Shown piece by piece: positions 9,600 to 20,211 of a DNA stretch of 64,000 nucleotides. The notes under the pieces are model-generated. The model worked only from the letters and a program-made list of their open reading frames with translations, did not search any database and had not been told where the DNA came from. The stretch lies in the NCBI RefSeq assembly GCF_000143415.4, contig NW_003314269.1, positions 1,824,118 through 1,888,117 of the forward strand, read 5' to 3'. The translations under genes were made by a program, and so were the position numbers. Within the stretch, counting starts at the first letter, position 1; each line of letters begins with the position of its first letter. The DNA comes from Selaginella moellendorffii (lineage: Eukaryota > Streptophyta > Lycopodiopsida > Selaginellales > Selaginellaceae).

Positions 9600-10500
9600 C
9601 AAAAGGAAATTGCATGCTGGTTAGTGTTTAGATTTGGCATGAGAGACTAGGACATGCAAAGTACCCACTTATCAATCTCATGGTAAAAGAAAACTTGGTC
9701 AATGGAATTCAATTTCCATGCAAAGAAGCCTCCAAGATTTGTCATGGGTGTCAACTCAAAAAACAAATGCGAAGGAGTTTTCCCTTGTCTAGCTCTACCA
9801 CAACACAATGCCTTGAAATTCTTCACACAGATCTTTGTGGCCTAATAAGAACACAATCTCATACTGGAAAGAGATCCTTCATCATGATTACTTCAGAAGG
9901 TGTGAAGTATACTTCCTCCACAAAAAATCACAAGCACTTGAGGTATTCAAAGTTTTTCTAGCGACAGCTGCAGATTAGGAAAATCTAAAGTGTGTTTGAT
10001 CATACATGTCCACAAAATTGGAAGCTTTTTGCAAATCTCGAGGAATTATTTATCAAAAAACTTATCTGAACACAGCTCAACAAAATGGAGTTGCAAGAGA
10101 AAGAATAATCAATCATGAAGACACTGAGATGTTTTCTGGAGACATATGGACTACCAAGGTTTTTCTGGTCAGAAGCTATCTGCACTACCATTCAAGTGCA
10201 AAATCTCTTGCCACATTCAGCTTGTGGAGGAGTGCTAGAACAACTCTAGACTAGGAAGAAGTAGAGTATTCAATACTTCAAGGGACTTGGATCACTAGCA
10301 TTTATGTATATCAAATTGGTAAACTTGATCCTAGAAGCAGAAAAATATTCTTTCTAGGATACAAGCCAAACACCAAGGGATATAAGTGGTCGGATCCACA
10401 CACAAGAAAAATAGTGATCTCTACAAATGTTCAATTTGATGAAAACACTCTTTATAGAGACATCATCACACAAAAGAAACATGTAGAGACTTGGGAACCA
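9600..10500 (+). pseudogene. Copia integrase relic
   Basis: The GAG-pre-integrase zinc site is readable as WHERLGHAKYPLINLM followed by KICHGCQLKKQMR (an HHCC pattern). The start of the integrase core follows: LEILHTDLCGLIRTQSHTGKR, where Asp of HTD is the first catalytic acidic residue. Past 9950 the frame is interrupted, but KSRGIIYQKTYLNTAQQNGVARERIIN and later GYKPNTKGYKWSDPHTRKI are typical of the catalytic domain and its C-terminal extension. It cannot encode a working integrase. Confidence 0.8.
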
Positions 10501-10779
10501 AAGTAGTGGATGTGGGAGCGAGATGAAGATGATGAGCTTCCAAGTTCACGAGAAAATGTCATTGAACACTTGGAAGAACAAGATGAACAAGACCAAGTGC
10601 AAATAGATTCAATTCAAAATTCTTCAGAGACTCAAATTTGTGAACTACTAGTGGTTCCAGAAGTGGAAAGGGCTAACCAAAGATCTACCATTTGGCACAA
10701 AAGAGTATGGACGAGATCAATATGGTCACACTAATGTTGAAGTGCCAAAGCTACCATACATAAAGAAGCCATAAGAGGG

Positions 10780-11400
10780 TAGGAAGTAAAGAAATGTCTC
10801 ATTGCCATGCAAGAGGGTATGGTTTCTCATGCACAAAATGGTACATTTGAGCTTGTGCCTAAGGTTTCAGAATGTGAAACAATTGGTGGCAAATGGATCT
10901 TCAAGCATATATTAGATGCTCAAGAGATGTAGCACAAGGCTATTTTTAGATAGTAGGGATTGATTATCAATCAAAGCAACTAGCATCTGAACACTGCTAA
11001 CCTTTGTTGCACAACACCACTTGGAAGCACATAATCTCAATGTGAAAAAAACTTTTTTGAATGCACCTTTGAAAGAGGATTTGTGGATGAAGCAACCACT
11101 AGGATAGATTCCCATCAGAATTCAATTTGATGAAACCTTCTCCTTGAAGGAACTCATCGATACAACAATACCATTGCCTCGACACTTGCTTGAGACCATA
11201 GACAGCTTTTCTTAGCTTGCAAACCAATTCCTGTCCATCCTTCCCATTATGTTGATGATTGTTTACTTCTGGGCAACAAAGCTTATAAATAGCACCAAGG
11301 AAAAGTTTAAAGTCGAGATTCAAGATGATTGATCTAGGTGAAGTGACCAAACTTCTAGGCATAGAAGTCACGCGTGATTAACAAGATGGTTCGATGAAAC
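10780..11400 (+). pseudogene. Copia reverse transcriptase relic with an inverted internal segment
   Basis: The plus strand reads NGTFELVPKVSECETIGGKWIFK, then NVKKTFLNAPLKEDLWMKQP up to about 11102. From about 11103 to 11245 the coding sense lies on the minus strand (GQELVCKLRKAVYGLKQ, SRQWYCCIDEFLQGEGF, KLNSDGN). The plus strand then resumes with HYVDDCLLLGNKAYK, which holds the YVDD catalytic motif. In intact Copia RT these three pieces are consecutive and collinear, so the middle one is inverted where it stands. Further stops follow the YVDD motif. Confidence 0.8.
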
Positions 11401-11623
11401 TGTCCCAGCCTTCTACATTTCTAAGTTGCTGCTCAGTTTTTTTGACTCAGCAAAGGCAACTCAGTCCCTACACCCATGGTTGCTGGCATGAAATTCTCTA
11501 AAGAGATGGATCAACATATCAAGATGCAAGCATGTACAGGTCACTAATTGGAGGACTGCTTTATCTTGCTAACAGCACACAACCAGATATCTCATTTGCA
11601 GTTCGACTCCTTAGAAGATTAGA

Positions 11624-11925
11624 TTGTCACCAAATGTAGCTCATTGGCAAGCGGGCAAAAGGGTTCTACAATATCTTCAAGGCACAGCTGAATTGGGAAT
11701 CAAATTTCATCACTCTCCAGATCACTCCTTGAAGTTATTAGCCTACTCAAATGCAGATTGGGCAGGGGATATAGACACAAGACCTTCCACAACAGGAATC
11801 TGCTGTATACTGGTGGAAGCACCAGTGTCATGGACTAGCAAAAAACAGGCCACTATTGCACTTTTAAGTTCAAAAGCAGAATACATAGGAGACAGTTTGG
11901 CTACGACAAATGCTGGTTGAGCTGG
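11624..11925 (+). pseudogene. Copia RNase H relic
   Basis: About 98 codons open: HWQAGKRVLQYLQGTAELGI, AYSNADWAGDIDTRPSTTG and VSWTSKKQATIALLSSKAEY. These are the standard Copia RNase H landmarks (the D of DADWAG, here NADWAG, and the E of SSKAEY). The first has D-to-N at the residue before ADW. The frame ends at 11920 and remnants of the C-terminal part continue to about 12040. Confidence 0.85.
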
Positions 11926-12166
11926 AGCAAGCACAGTCATAACCAACTCCATTGTTCTGTGACAACAAAAGCACAATCGTGATGTCAAATAACCCAGTGT
12001 TTCACTCCAGGACAAAACACAACATCACTTTGTTTGGGAGAAAACAACAGATGGTGAAATCAACTTAATTCACACACCAACACACACTCAAGTTCACAAA
12101 GGCACTTGGAGAATCCAAGTTTTTCAAGCTCCCACATAAGTTGGGAGTCTGAGCTTGATCGGGGAG

Positions 12167-12252
12167 TGTTGGAATAGTTGGTTGATATTTGTATTAGGTT
12201 TTATATACAAGATTTTTGTTCTTGTTCTTGACACGTTGAGTTGAAGCTCTGC
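12167..12252 (+). mobile_element. Copia 3' LTR with preceding polypurine tract
   Basis: TGTTGGAATAGTTGG opens the LTR directly after the purine run GGGGAG. The rest matches the reverse complement of 8132-8240. The end is not a clean CA (AAGCTCTG), so the last bases may be mutated or missing. Confidence 0.65.
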
Positions 12253-12973
12253 CTCTCTCGTTTCATGACTTTGTCAAAATTGGCGTGCGAAGAAGCACTC
12301 AAGGACCTCCTTGAGCAAGATGGTTCCTTGATCCAGCTGCTCTTGTCAAACTTTCCACTGTCTCGCGCCATCTCCTTGAGAGAAGTCCCGCTCATGGGCA
12401 CCATGAAACCTTTGAAGAATTCTTGCTCATATCCAGAAACCAAAAACCTGTGAAGTGTCTGGAACAGCAGCCTTGTCTCTGTGCTGCTCGGAGGAAGCCA
12501 CTTGTAAGATGACAAGCACACCAGTTCGTCCTTCACAAACTTGCTGGCCATGTCTGTCGCATCTTCCTGGACCATGACGTGGACAGAGCCTTCTTGCTGC
12601 TGCCTGTTGAAAACCACTGCAGAGCGAGTGAGGCACTCCAGCTTTGCGGCCTTGAACGAGACCGGATCAAAAGCTTCTGGGGTGACTTCGCCACCAGTGG
12701 AAGAACACCTTCCCTGCCTCTGGAGGTGATCAAGTTCTCGATGCCCAGCAGCCAGTGTATGGCCAGGAAATGAATAGTGAGCAGCTGGGAGAGCTCTCTC
12801 GAGAACAACACATGACGCTTGTATATGGTTGACTCTTCTCCTTCTAAAGCATTAGGGAAGTGAGCAAGGAGCCATGGCAGGAGATGAATGCAAGAGGTTC
12901 CAGAATGGGATCTTGACCAAGCTGGGTTGAAAATCCAAGAAACTGGCTGTGTGACACATATCAGCCACACCAC
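12201..12973 (-). pseudogene. Unrecognised protein-coding relic
   Basis: The minus strand shows two protein-like stretches in different frames: RELSQLLTIHFLAIHWLLGIEN (upstream frame) and then AFDPVSFKAAKLECLTRSAVV, QQEGSVHVMVQEDATDMASK, YKWLPPSSTETRLLFQTLHRF and EFFKGFMVPMSGTSLKEMAR. Base composition here is far more GC-rich than the flanking transposon DNA, so this is probably a host exon fragment beside or within which the Copia element landed. I cannot name the family. The frame change near 12640 means it is broken or has an intron I cannot place. Confidence 0.4.
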
Positions 12974-13067
12974 ACTCTGTTAAGAGCCTTGGCTTCTTGA
13001 GGAGTCATGTAACTTTTCATCACTGTTCTGCACTCACTTGTGCCATTAAGGTGATTATCCCACTAAA

Positions 13068-13239
13068 AGAATGGCCAGCATTAATGGGTTATAGATGCCC
13101 CCATCTCTAGTGCTTTAGTATGAATTAATATTAGTGTAGTGGGATTTTGGTAGCCGTTGGATTAATTTCAATTCAAACCATTAGCTCTTGTATATAAGCT
13201 AGGGTTTTTGGGCTAATTGATATGAACATTTCTATATTC
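13068..13239 (+). mobile_element. Gypsy LTR fragment ending at the assembly gap
   Basis: TAATATTAGTGTAGTGGGAT, then TATATAAGCTAGGGTTTTTG and ATTTCTATATTC, match the Gypsy LTR at 29176-29364 in the same orientation. The fragment is cut by the run of Ns. It could be the 5' LTR of the Gypsy element whose body starts near 24.6 kb, or a solo LTR. Confidence 0.65.
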
Positions 13240-13458
13240 NNNNNNNNNNNNNNNNNNNNNNNNNNNNNNNNNNNNNNNNNNNNNNNNNNNNNNNNNNNNN
13301 NNNNNNNNNNNNNNNNNNNNNNNNNNNNNNNNNNNNNNNNNNNNNNNNNNNNNNNNNNNNNNNNNNNNNNNNNNNNNNNNNNNNNNNNNNNNNNNNNNNN
13401 NNNNNNNNNNNNNNNNNNNNNNNNNNNNNNNNNNNNNNNNNNNNNNNNNNNNNNNNNN
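13240..13458. other. Assembly gap (219 Ns)
   Basis: An unbroken run of N. ORFs predicted across it are artefacts. Confidence 1.
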
Positions 13459-14190
13459 CACTCCTAGTCCTATTATCCATCTGGGAATGTGGAGACCACT
13501 ATCACGATTGATAAAAATGCTCATGTTACTTTTGAAATAACAGTCCAGAGCAAGAGAAATGAAGAAATGAACAGCACAGCGAAAAGCACCAAGAAATCTA
13601 CTCCATAAAACTTTCCATGACATTTGTAATTTACATATTAATTCATATTAAAAACTCTATTGCTTGCCTATATCGCAATCCTTTCATATGATAAGACCAA
13701 GGTATATTTTGCAGTGAATCCTCATTAAAAGTTTTTGAGAATTGTTTGTAAATAATGATAAAAGAAATCAAAATCTTTCGAAAGACTCAAAAGTAATATC
13801 ACATCAAAGAATCAACTTTATCTACATTTCCAAGACTGAAAGGCAATCTCACATGAGAGAATGGTAGCATGCCAACGTGCTTTACCACTATAATGTGGTC
13901 TATATTTCCTTGCAATTTATTTCCCTAGACATTTGGCATGTGTAGAAAAGAATATATGTGTAGCAAAGTAGGATTCATCATAATGATAGAGCATGTGTAT
14001 ACACGATAATCTAAAATTCTAGAAGCTCTTATGTTTACAAGAAAGCTATGATTATGAAGCCCCATTTCCAAGACTGACATTTAAAGAATCTGAGTATTGT
14101 CAGTGTCATAATAAATAAACCTCATTCCCAAGAATCTGAGTATTGTTAGTGTCATAATAAATAAACCTCATTCCCAAAACTAAAACTTAG
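13459..14190. repeat. AT-rich non-coding stretch with a small tandem duplication
   Basis: No gene seen. Near its end a 44-45 base segment (AATCTGAGTATTGTYAGTGT onward to CCTCATTCCCAA) is repeated in tandem at about 14088-14132 and 14133-14176. A TATA-like CATATAAAC at 14190-14198 lies about 70 bases before the next ATG. Confidence 0.5.
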
Positions 14191-14267
14191 CATATAAACT
14201 ATCTAGAAAAGTTATAGTCATTGTAGGTTTTTTGTTCTCCTTGAGCTCCTTAGAAGTTTATATTGAA

Positions 14268-14770
14268 ATGGCTCAAAGGAGACTCATTGCTAATCGTACT
14301 TGGCCCCCCAGCATTTCATATCAATCTCCACCTCCATCCCCAAGTTCTACCAACATTCCACCTTCACCTCCATATAACAATCTTTTTTTTACTAAGGGCT
14401 CTAGTGAAGATGAATTAGAGCTCCCTATATGTGAAATTCCGGATCTTGCTACTAGAGAGGGATTGCCTCCAGCGCTTCAAGAGCAATGCCACATGTTTTT
14501 GCAAGATCTTGCTCCTAACATGGCGGGACTACTTGAAAGCACAAAACGCTATTACATCGGTGTCCAATATGTTATTTTTTCTTGGACAAGACAAATGGCT
14601 CTATGGATTTACAAACTTTTCTTGAGCACTGTACGAATTGCCCAATGGCAGGTCTGGAAAATGTGCACGTGTGGATGTACAATAGATTCAAGAATGAGTT
14701 ACAGATATACCTATTATCGCTTCATGGTGAGGAACAACATCCCCTTGGGAAACATTGCATTGGCTAGTGC
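14268..14770 (+). pseudogene. CPIC zinc-finger ORF, left copy (transposon-associated)
   Basis: Starts MAQRRLIANRTWPP with a proline-rich stretch (SPPPSPSSTNIPPSPP), followed by an acidic segment and LATREGLPPALQEQCHMF. Near 14550 the frame shifts by one base and the sense continues as HRCPICYFFLDKTNG, DLQTFLEHCTNCP and VHVWMYNRFKNEL, ending at GKHCIG. The C-P-I-C ... H-C core parallels the minus-strand ORF at 23655-24108. It is probably a small DNA-binding or adaptor protein of the mobile element in this region. The two copies face each other from the ends of the 14-24 kb block. Confidence 0.5.
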
Positions 14771-14810
14771 AAAATATAGGGTTTTTAGGCCACCCTATAG
14801 TGGAATGTAA

Positions 14811-15119
14811 GATCTAGAATTACTTTACTATACTATAGTATTGCCACTATTAAAAGAAAAAATATAATAAAATGATATTAGTTGTAGGTAACATACCTTG
14901 TTCTAGAAGGTGCTATCATATCACATACAATTGTTTACAAAATGTTGAAGGAGGAGATGGCAACACACAAGCGTTACAAAGTGATGGTGATAGGTGAGAA
15001 TGATAATCTATAATTATGGTATCTGACACTGACACTGACATTTGACAATTTTATTGACATCTGACACTTTCACTGACATTTAACATATAACAAGCTTTCC
15101 ATTTTATGTAAGGATGCAA
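14811..15119. other. Short AT-rich spacer with a TGACAY repeat
   Basis: No gene. Between about 15020 and 15085 there are seven copies of TGACA(C/T) at irregular 6-18 base spacing. Confidence 0.5.
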
Positions 15120-18100
15120 TTAACTTTCTTTTGCCTCATCATCAACATAATGATTTCTTTTATACTTCCTCCTATATTGGTATTGTGGGGAAGATTCACC
15201 TTGCATATGTTGAGCCATGGCTTCTGCATAGTCAGGGAGACTTCCAAAGCCTCCAATTCTAGAAACTCCAGGTGACTGTGATCTATAAAATAGAATGAAA
15301 TATATATTGAAATTTTAATAAACATAATTTACCTCCTTGAGGTTGAAGGCAACTCATGAAATCCTCTGAGCCGGCATTTGAAGAAATGATGTTCTTCAAT
15401 AGCAAACACTGACCTACTAGAGCCACGTGCTACCTCCACCATAGAACCGCTACCTGTTGTGCAATCAATCACAACACCATCTGGTGGGCAATAGAGCTCA
15501 AGCAAGACTTGCATTGCCAATGGAGTTCGGAATCAGTACCCTGGAAACGTGTTGCGGATCTGCTCATCTACAAGGTTGGGTATGATGTTAGTGGAACTGT
15601 CGTACCCAGGCAAAACACGTGCTGCACGTTCGCTATCACAAAACCTATCATGTGTGTTTCTGCAGAAGGCATGATAGGTCCACATCATAACCTGGAAAAT
15701 AAAAATGTTTAGAAATTAGATAAAAATATAAAATACATACTCACCTTTTCAGGCTTCCCTTGGACGCCCCTCGTATCAATGCCAATAGGATCTATGATGC
15801 ACCTGGAAGAGAATGACTTGAAATGAACTTCTGCTGCGCACGTCATAAGCTCATACATCCAGTTGGGGTCGTTCGGTAGGATGAAGATGACATGGCCAGC
15901 TTCAAGCATAAGTGCTTCGGACAATAGGAATGCATCGTGCAAGTGGTTAGGTGTGAGAAAGTTCCAATCCTCAACTTTCCCATCGATATCTGAAAGACCA
16001 TCAGGAAAGTCGAAGAGAATGAAGTCCGCAACTAGGAGCACGGGCCTTTGTATCTTTCGGCACCAACGGTTGAACTGACGGCGTATATCCATGTTGATGT
16101 CGTCTTCCATGAAAGATGTCAATAATCTACTGTAAGAGCTAATGAAGATACCCACAATGCCTCATTGTGTTATTGGGGACATAGGACGGACCTATAAAAG
16201 AGCTAAGTGAATGAAAAAAGTAATAAATAGTATGATACCGTCATATGGCGTGTTGTCGATGAGAGTTCCTCCAACTCCTCTTCACGAGCATTTCGTCGAG
16301 CTGGAATGAAATTACTACCAACAGTCATTGTTGCAAAAAACATGTATTACCACCTTTAGTTTGTAAAATTCACTTTTGCTTACCTTGAGGTCGACGTGAT
16401 ATTCTGTGAACCACTTGATCATCATTATTTACTGGTAGAACCTAATCTGGATCTTGGTTGTTTGATGGTTGAATTGGAGCCTGTTCCTGGCTGTCTGGTG
16501 GTGGAACACGAACTTGATCTAGAGCTTCCTCATCCTCGTCTCCATCATCACTTGCATTGCCATCGTTGCTAGCATTGATAATTTCCTCGCGATTTAGTGT
16601 AGAGGTATCTTTCCCTAGGAGCTCCAACTCCCAAGGGCATTCTATCTTCCGTGCCTTCGGAACTCTCGCAAACATTGTTGGGTACATTCCTCTATCCCTT
16701 ACACCCTTTGCAACAAGTCGAGTGCAAACTGGTGCCTCAAATGGCATGCCTCTGTATCGAAGATACCTGTAAACAATATATATTAAAAAACAGTCTTAGA
16801 AATCATATTATACCTATAAGCTGCACGTCGCATGAAATAAGGTTGACCATGTTGGCAATCATAAGTTGTTGTGCTTGTAGACTTCTTTGGCAGCCACCCC
16901 TCTTCGATCCCTTCCAATGATATGTTGATGTAGGTGTCAAAAGACATGAATATGCCATCTAGATTGTCACTAATGTGTGGTGCCAAGAACTTCTCACCTT
17001 CACTTATAGTTTGCGTGATGTAGACAGCCTTTCTCATCATGTTCTCAAATAGTTCTGGCAATCCTTTCTCTCTGTTCATCAAGTAGACATTGAGGAACTC
17101 CAGAGTTTCTATCTGTTGCTTATATGGAAGCTTTGATTTTGTGATATTGTAAATCATATCATCTGGAATTTTGTTCACTGCAAAAGTAACATATGCATAA
17201 TTAAGAAAAATGAAGTGTGATAAGAAACTTACATTCATGAGAAGAAATTTTGGCTATAGTCTCTAGCCACTCCTTCGGCCTGCGATTGTCTACAATGCAT
17301 ACTAGTTTCTTCAACTTTGAGGACTTTGCATGCTGAATTTTGTGTTCAATTTGTACAAACTCAGCTAAGAGCTCTTCCCGACTCTTCTCTGGATATACAA
17401 GTTCATAAGCATCTTATTTGACCTTCACCAAAGGCTAAAAACCAAAACAATTAAAAGAGGCTTTTATAAAATAAAAGGGAAAGACATACCTTACACCACA
17501 CAGCGAGCATAAAACTGATTGGGTTGTTGAACTAAGTTGTACCGTCATTTTGAGTGTGTGAGTGCCAAACAAGTGTTGCGAGATCATCACCATAATGTTG
17601 GCGGATGTCATCCTCACTCAAGTCTACCAAAAATTGAAGTTGCTCGATGTCATGGACAAGGTTTTGTTTTTGAACAACGAACTGCCCAAGCCTACATTTA
17701 AACACAACAAAACAAGTTAAAGTGGAGTTAGAGGTAAAATTATAAAACTTACGCATTGATATTTTGGCAAGCCAAGATAAATCTGTTGACATCCAAAGGT
17801 CCCCTCGCGTAAACATGGTCGACTAGAACGTTGATATGGTAGACGGGATCATCGTGAAAATGATCGTCGATACACTTCATCCAAGCTCCATATCGGTGGT
17901 TACTGTCAATAATTTGGAACATTGTCCCCGCAAGCTATCGAGTCTCAGGATGTCTGATAAGCATGTCATCAAATTCTAGGGACTTCCTCCTCCAAATAGG
18001 ATCCTAGCTATTCACAATCTCGGGTGTGATAGTAATGATCTCCGTTGTTCCTGGCTTGCAAAAAGAGACTAGAAACATACCGATATTTGTTGCAAGGCCA

Positions 18101-18594
18101 TTTTGTTTGAACAAGCTGTATATATCCGAGTTGATATACTTGGATGCTGTGCGGACAAGGTTCATCTGCTGTAAACGGCAAAGGGGGATTTCTCTGATCA
18201 AGTCACAAGGGCCTGGCCACTTGAGCGCCTCAAGTGTTTGGTGAACTGCTTTTTCCCTTGTCCGCATAACAATCTCTTGGAAGCACTTGTCCACCACGTT
18301 GTCAGGAAGGTCTACAACTCTTTCAGCTCCAGGCTGTTCCTCAGGTTCCCTATTATGAACACCACTAGATTGCCCAACTTCAGGGATTTGCGTTGGTGGT
18401 GGTGGCGGGGGCAGAAGCAATAGTGGCAGTGGTGGTGGCAATGGTGGTGGTGGCGGTGGCGATGGAGGTGGTGGAGGTGGTGATGGAGGTGGTGGAGGTG
18501 GCGATGGTAGTGGTGGAGGTGGTGATGGTGGAAGTGATGGTGGTGGAGGTGGTGAATCTCTAATTAAATGTGTCTCTGTTGTGCCAATAGACAT
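15120..18594 (-). pseudogene. Nine-exon gene with beta-class N4/N6 DNA methyltransferase-like C-terminus
   Basis: Nine exons can be joined through GT..AG introns of 47-83 nt: 18594-17753, 17691-17490, 17434-17233, 17177-16814, 16766-16384, 16300-16239, 16191-15745, 15691-15333 and 15282-15120. They total exactly 1008 codons with no frameshift. Seven in-frame stops interrupt it (18004, 17935, 17532, 17414, 16442, 16162, 15533), each one transition from CAG, CAA, CGA or TGG. The N-terminus is polyproline (about residues 14-65), and the middle ~500 residues show no domain I know. The C-terminal third has a motif-IV-like VLLVADFILFDFPDG, then LLSEALMLEAGHVIFILP, and further on motif-I-like PPDGVVIDCTTGSGSMVEVA. 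Order IV then I is that of beta-class amino methyltransferases (N6_N4_Mtase). The catalytic tetrapeptide reads DFPD rather than DPPY, so activity is doubtful. Probably carried by a transposon. Confidence 0.5.
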
Positions 18595-18767
18595 GTTGAT
18601 TGTGATGTCGTCGTTAGTGCTGAATTGAACTTCTCATGTCTTCTTGGCTCCAACAACCTTTTTATGTGTTACAATTTTCCTTTTCTACAAGAGAAAAAAT
18701 TTTGTTAGTCAAACTAAATAAAGATAATGAGAAATTCAAACAGTCAAAGAGAAAAAAAAAATCAAGT
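18595..18767. other. Upstream flank of the methyltransferase-like gene
   Basis: No coding sequence seen. It contains A-rich runs leading into the hairpin at 18768-18885. Confidence 0.3.
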
Positions 18768-18885
18768 GGGCCTAGACTCCACCTCGGGCACTTTGGTTGC
18801 CCAGGGGGCCGAGGTTATTTGAATAACCTCGGCCCCTTGGCAAGCAAAACTGCCCAAGGTGGCCGGCCCGAGCTCGACCTTGGCC
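18768..18885. repeat. Large GC-rich hairpin with near-perfect 19-bp stem and 2-nt loop
   Basis: The core arms 18801-18819 and 18822-18840 (GGGCCGAGGTTATT and its complement) pair at 18 of 19 positions around a two-base loop. Outside it, CTCGGGCA...TTGCCC on the left and TGCCCAAGG...GCCCGAG on the right allow a longer imperfect stem. It lies in otherwise AT-rich sequence. It could be a small foldback element or a fold-back transcript source. Confidence 0.75.
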
Positions 18886-19045
18886 AGCAAAGAAGCAATC
18901 AAGAAAAAAAAAGGGAAGCAATGGAATGGAAGCAATGGAATCAAAAAATGGAAGTGGAAGCAATGGAATAAAAAAATGGAAGTGGAAGTAATCAAATCAA
19001 AACTCACCCTTGGTGGCATCTTTCCTCCCTCGATTTCTTGATCGT

Positions 19046-19345
19046 GCTAAATTTCTTGTGCGCTCAATCTCTCCCGCTCGTGCACTCAATTTCTCCTGCT
19101 CGCGCACTCAATCTCTCCAGCTCGCACGCTCAAACTCTCCCACTTGCGTGCTCAATCTCTCCCGCTCGTGTGTTCAATCTCTCCCGCTCGCGCGCTCAAA
19201 CTCTCCCACTCGCGTGCTCAAACTCTCCCGCTCACGCGCTCAATCTCTCCCGCTCATGCGCTCAATCTCTCGATCTCTTGCGCGCTCAATCGCTCAATTT
19301 CCTTTGCACTCAATCTCTCGATCTCTCGCGCGCTCCACTCATGAT
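19046..19345. repeat. 22-bp minisatellite
   Basis: About nine tandem units of 22 bases (core CGCTCAATCTCTCCCGCTCG, with variants) plus degenerate ones at the right. The array is strongly strand-asymmetric (C+T rich on the plus strand) and has no stop codon in any plus frame, which creates three overlapping spurious ORFs. It lies in the space between the divergent methyltransferase-like and transposase genes. Confidence 0.85.
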
Positions 19346-19439
19346 ATAAACAGTAACCTAATCTTGGCGGCTACCCTAACCCTAATCCTGACGGCTGCTA
19401 ACCAATCTCTAATCCTGGCCGTTCATTCCGAATAACCTA

Positions 19440-20211
19440 AATCTCAACCATCACAATATCTTTGATCTTATTTTATCTTATCATTATTATTATATGTAAA
19501 TTATGCTTCTTTATTTTGTATATTTTAATGATGGTTTAACTAGCACCTATCAACATTTCTGTTATTAGAGATATGATATTATATTTTACAAATTATCTAG
19601 AAAGGATGCATTCTCATCAATATTTTGTACATATTTTGGAATCGTTACAAAAACTTTAAAGAGTATAAATAAGGCACGTTAAAATATGTTGTACTATATC
19701 CATCTATGAATGGATGAATCCTCATCCAGAAATTTATTTTGTGTTGTATTAGATCCTAAATAATAGGCACGTGCTTTAAATGTCATTGAGCAGTGTTCAC
19801 AATTATGGATAAAATTTGAGTTATACTAAGAATCAAATCTGTAAGAATAAGATTTGACAAGATTTATTATCATCTACCACTTAAAATTTGACAACTTGAC
19901 ATATCACACGTGCTGATAATTAGATTGGATCTCTTGGTTTGACACGTTATAGCAGAATGTCATTACTGGTATCATTATTAACTATCAAACTTCACGTGCT
20001 GAAAATCTTTCCTTGGATCTATGTGTATACATGCATCAAACATCATAATAGATGACAGTAATATTAATATTGTCACACTTACACATATTAAATTTGCTAT
20101 AGAATTTAAATTCATTTTGTACGTTGTCTTCTTATTACTCTATTTAAATTTCAATTATGTTTCACTATAGATTTTTATAAGTAGCATAAAGAGAGAGAAC
20201 TCCAAAACCTA
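19440..20211. other. AT-rich region upstream of the transposase gene
   Basis: No gene. A TATA-like TTTTTATAAG lies at about 20172-20181, roughly 30 bases upstream of the purine-rich leader of the transposase frame. Confidence 0.4.

Larger units (their letters stand above)
8245..12252 (+). mobile_element. Decayed, rearranged Ty1/Copia retrotransposon
   Basis: Domains in Copia order on the plus strand: a gag-like segment (8690-9045), GAG-pre-integrase/integrase (about 9600-10500), reverse transcriptase (about 10790-11400) and RNase H (11624-11925), then a polypurine tract (GATCGGGGAG) and a 3' LTR from 12167. Many stops and frameshifts. A piece of the RT is inverted in place, and the expected 5' LTR lies inverted at 8132-8244. 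Confidence 0.8.

Noticed and set aside
13213-13623. ORFs spanning the run of Ns
   Set aside because: They translate unknown bases and have no support.
18370-18560. Glycine/tryptophan-like plus-strand reading of GGTGGTGG repeats
   Set aside because: The coding sense is the minus-strand polyproline tract at the N-terminus of the methyltransferase-like gene.
19370-19386. Interstitial telomere-like CCCTAACCCTAA
   Set aside because: Only about two units; too short to call a telomeric repeat.
19010-19435. Three overlapping plus-strand ORFs with LSRSRAQSLPLARS-like repeats
   Set aside because: They are translations of the 22-bp minisatellite, which has no stop in any frame; 22 is not a multiple of three, so no real repeat protein is implied.
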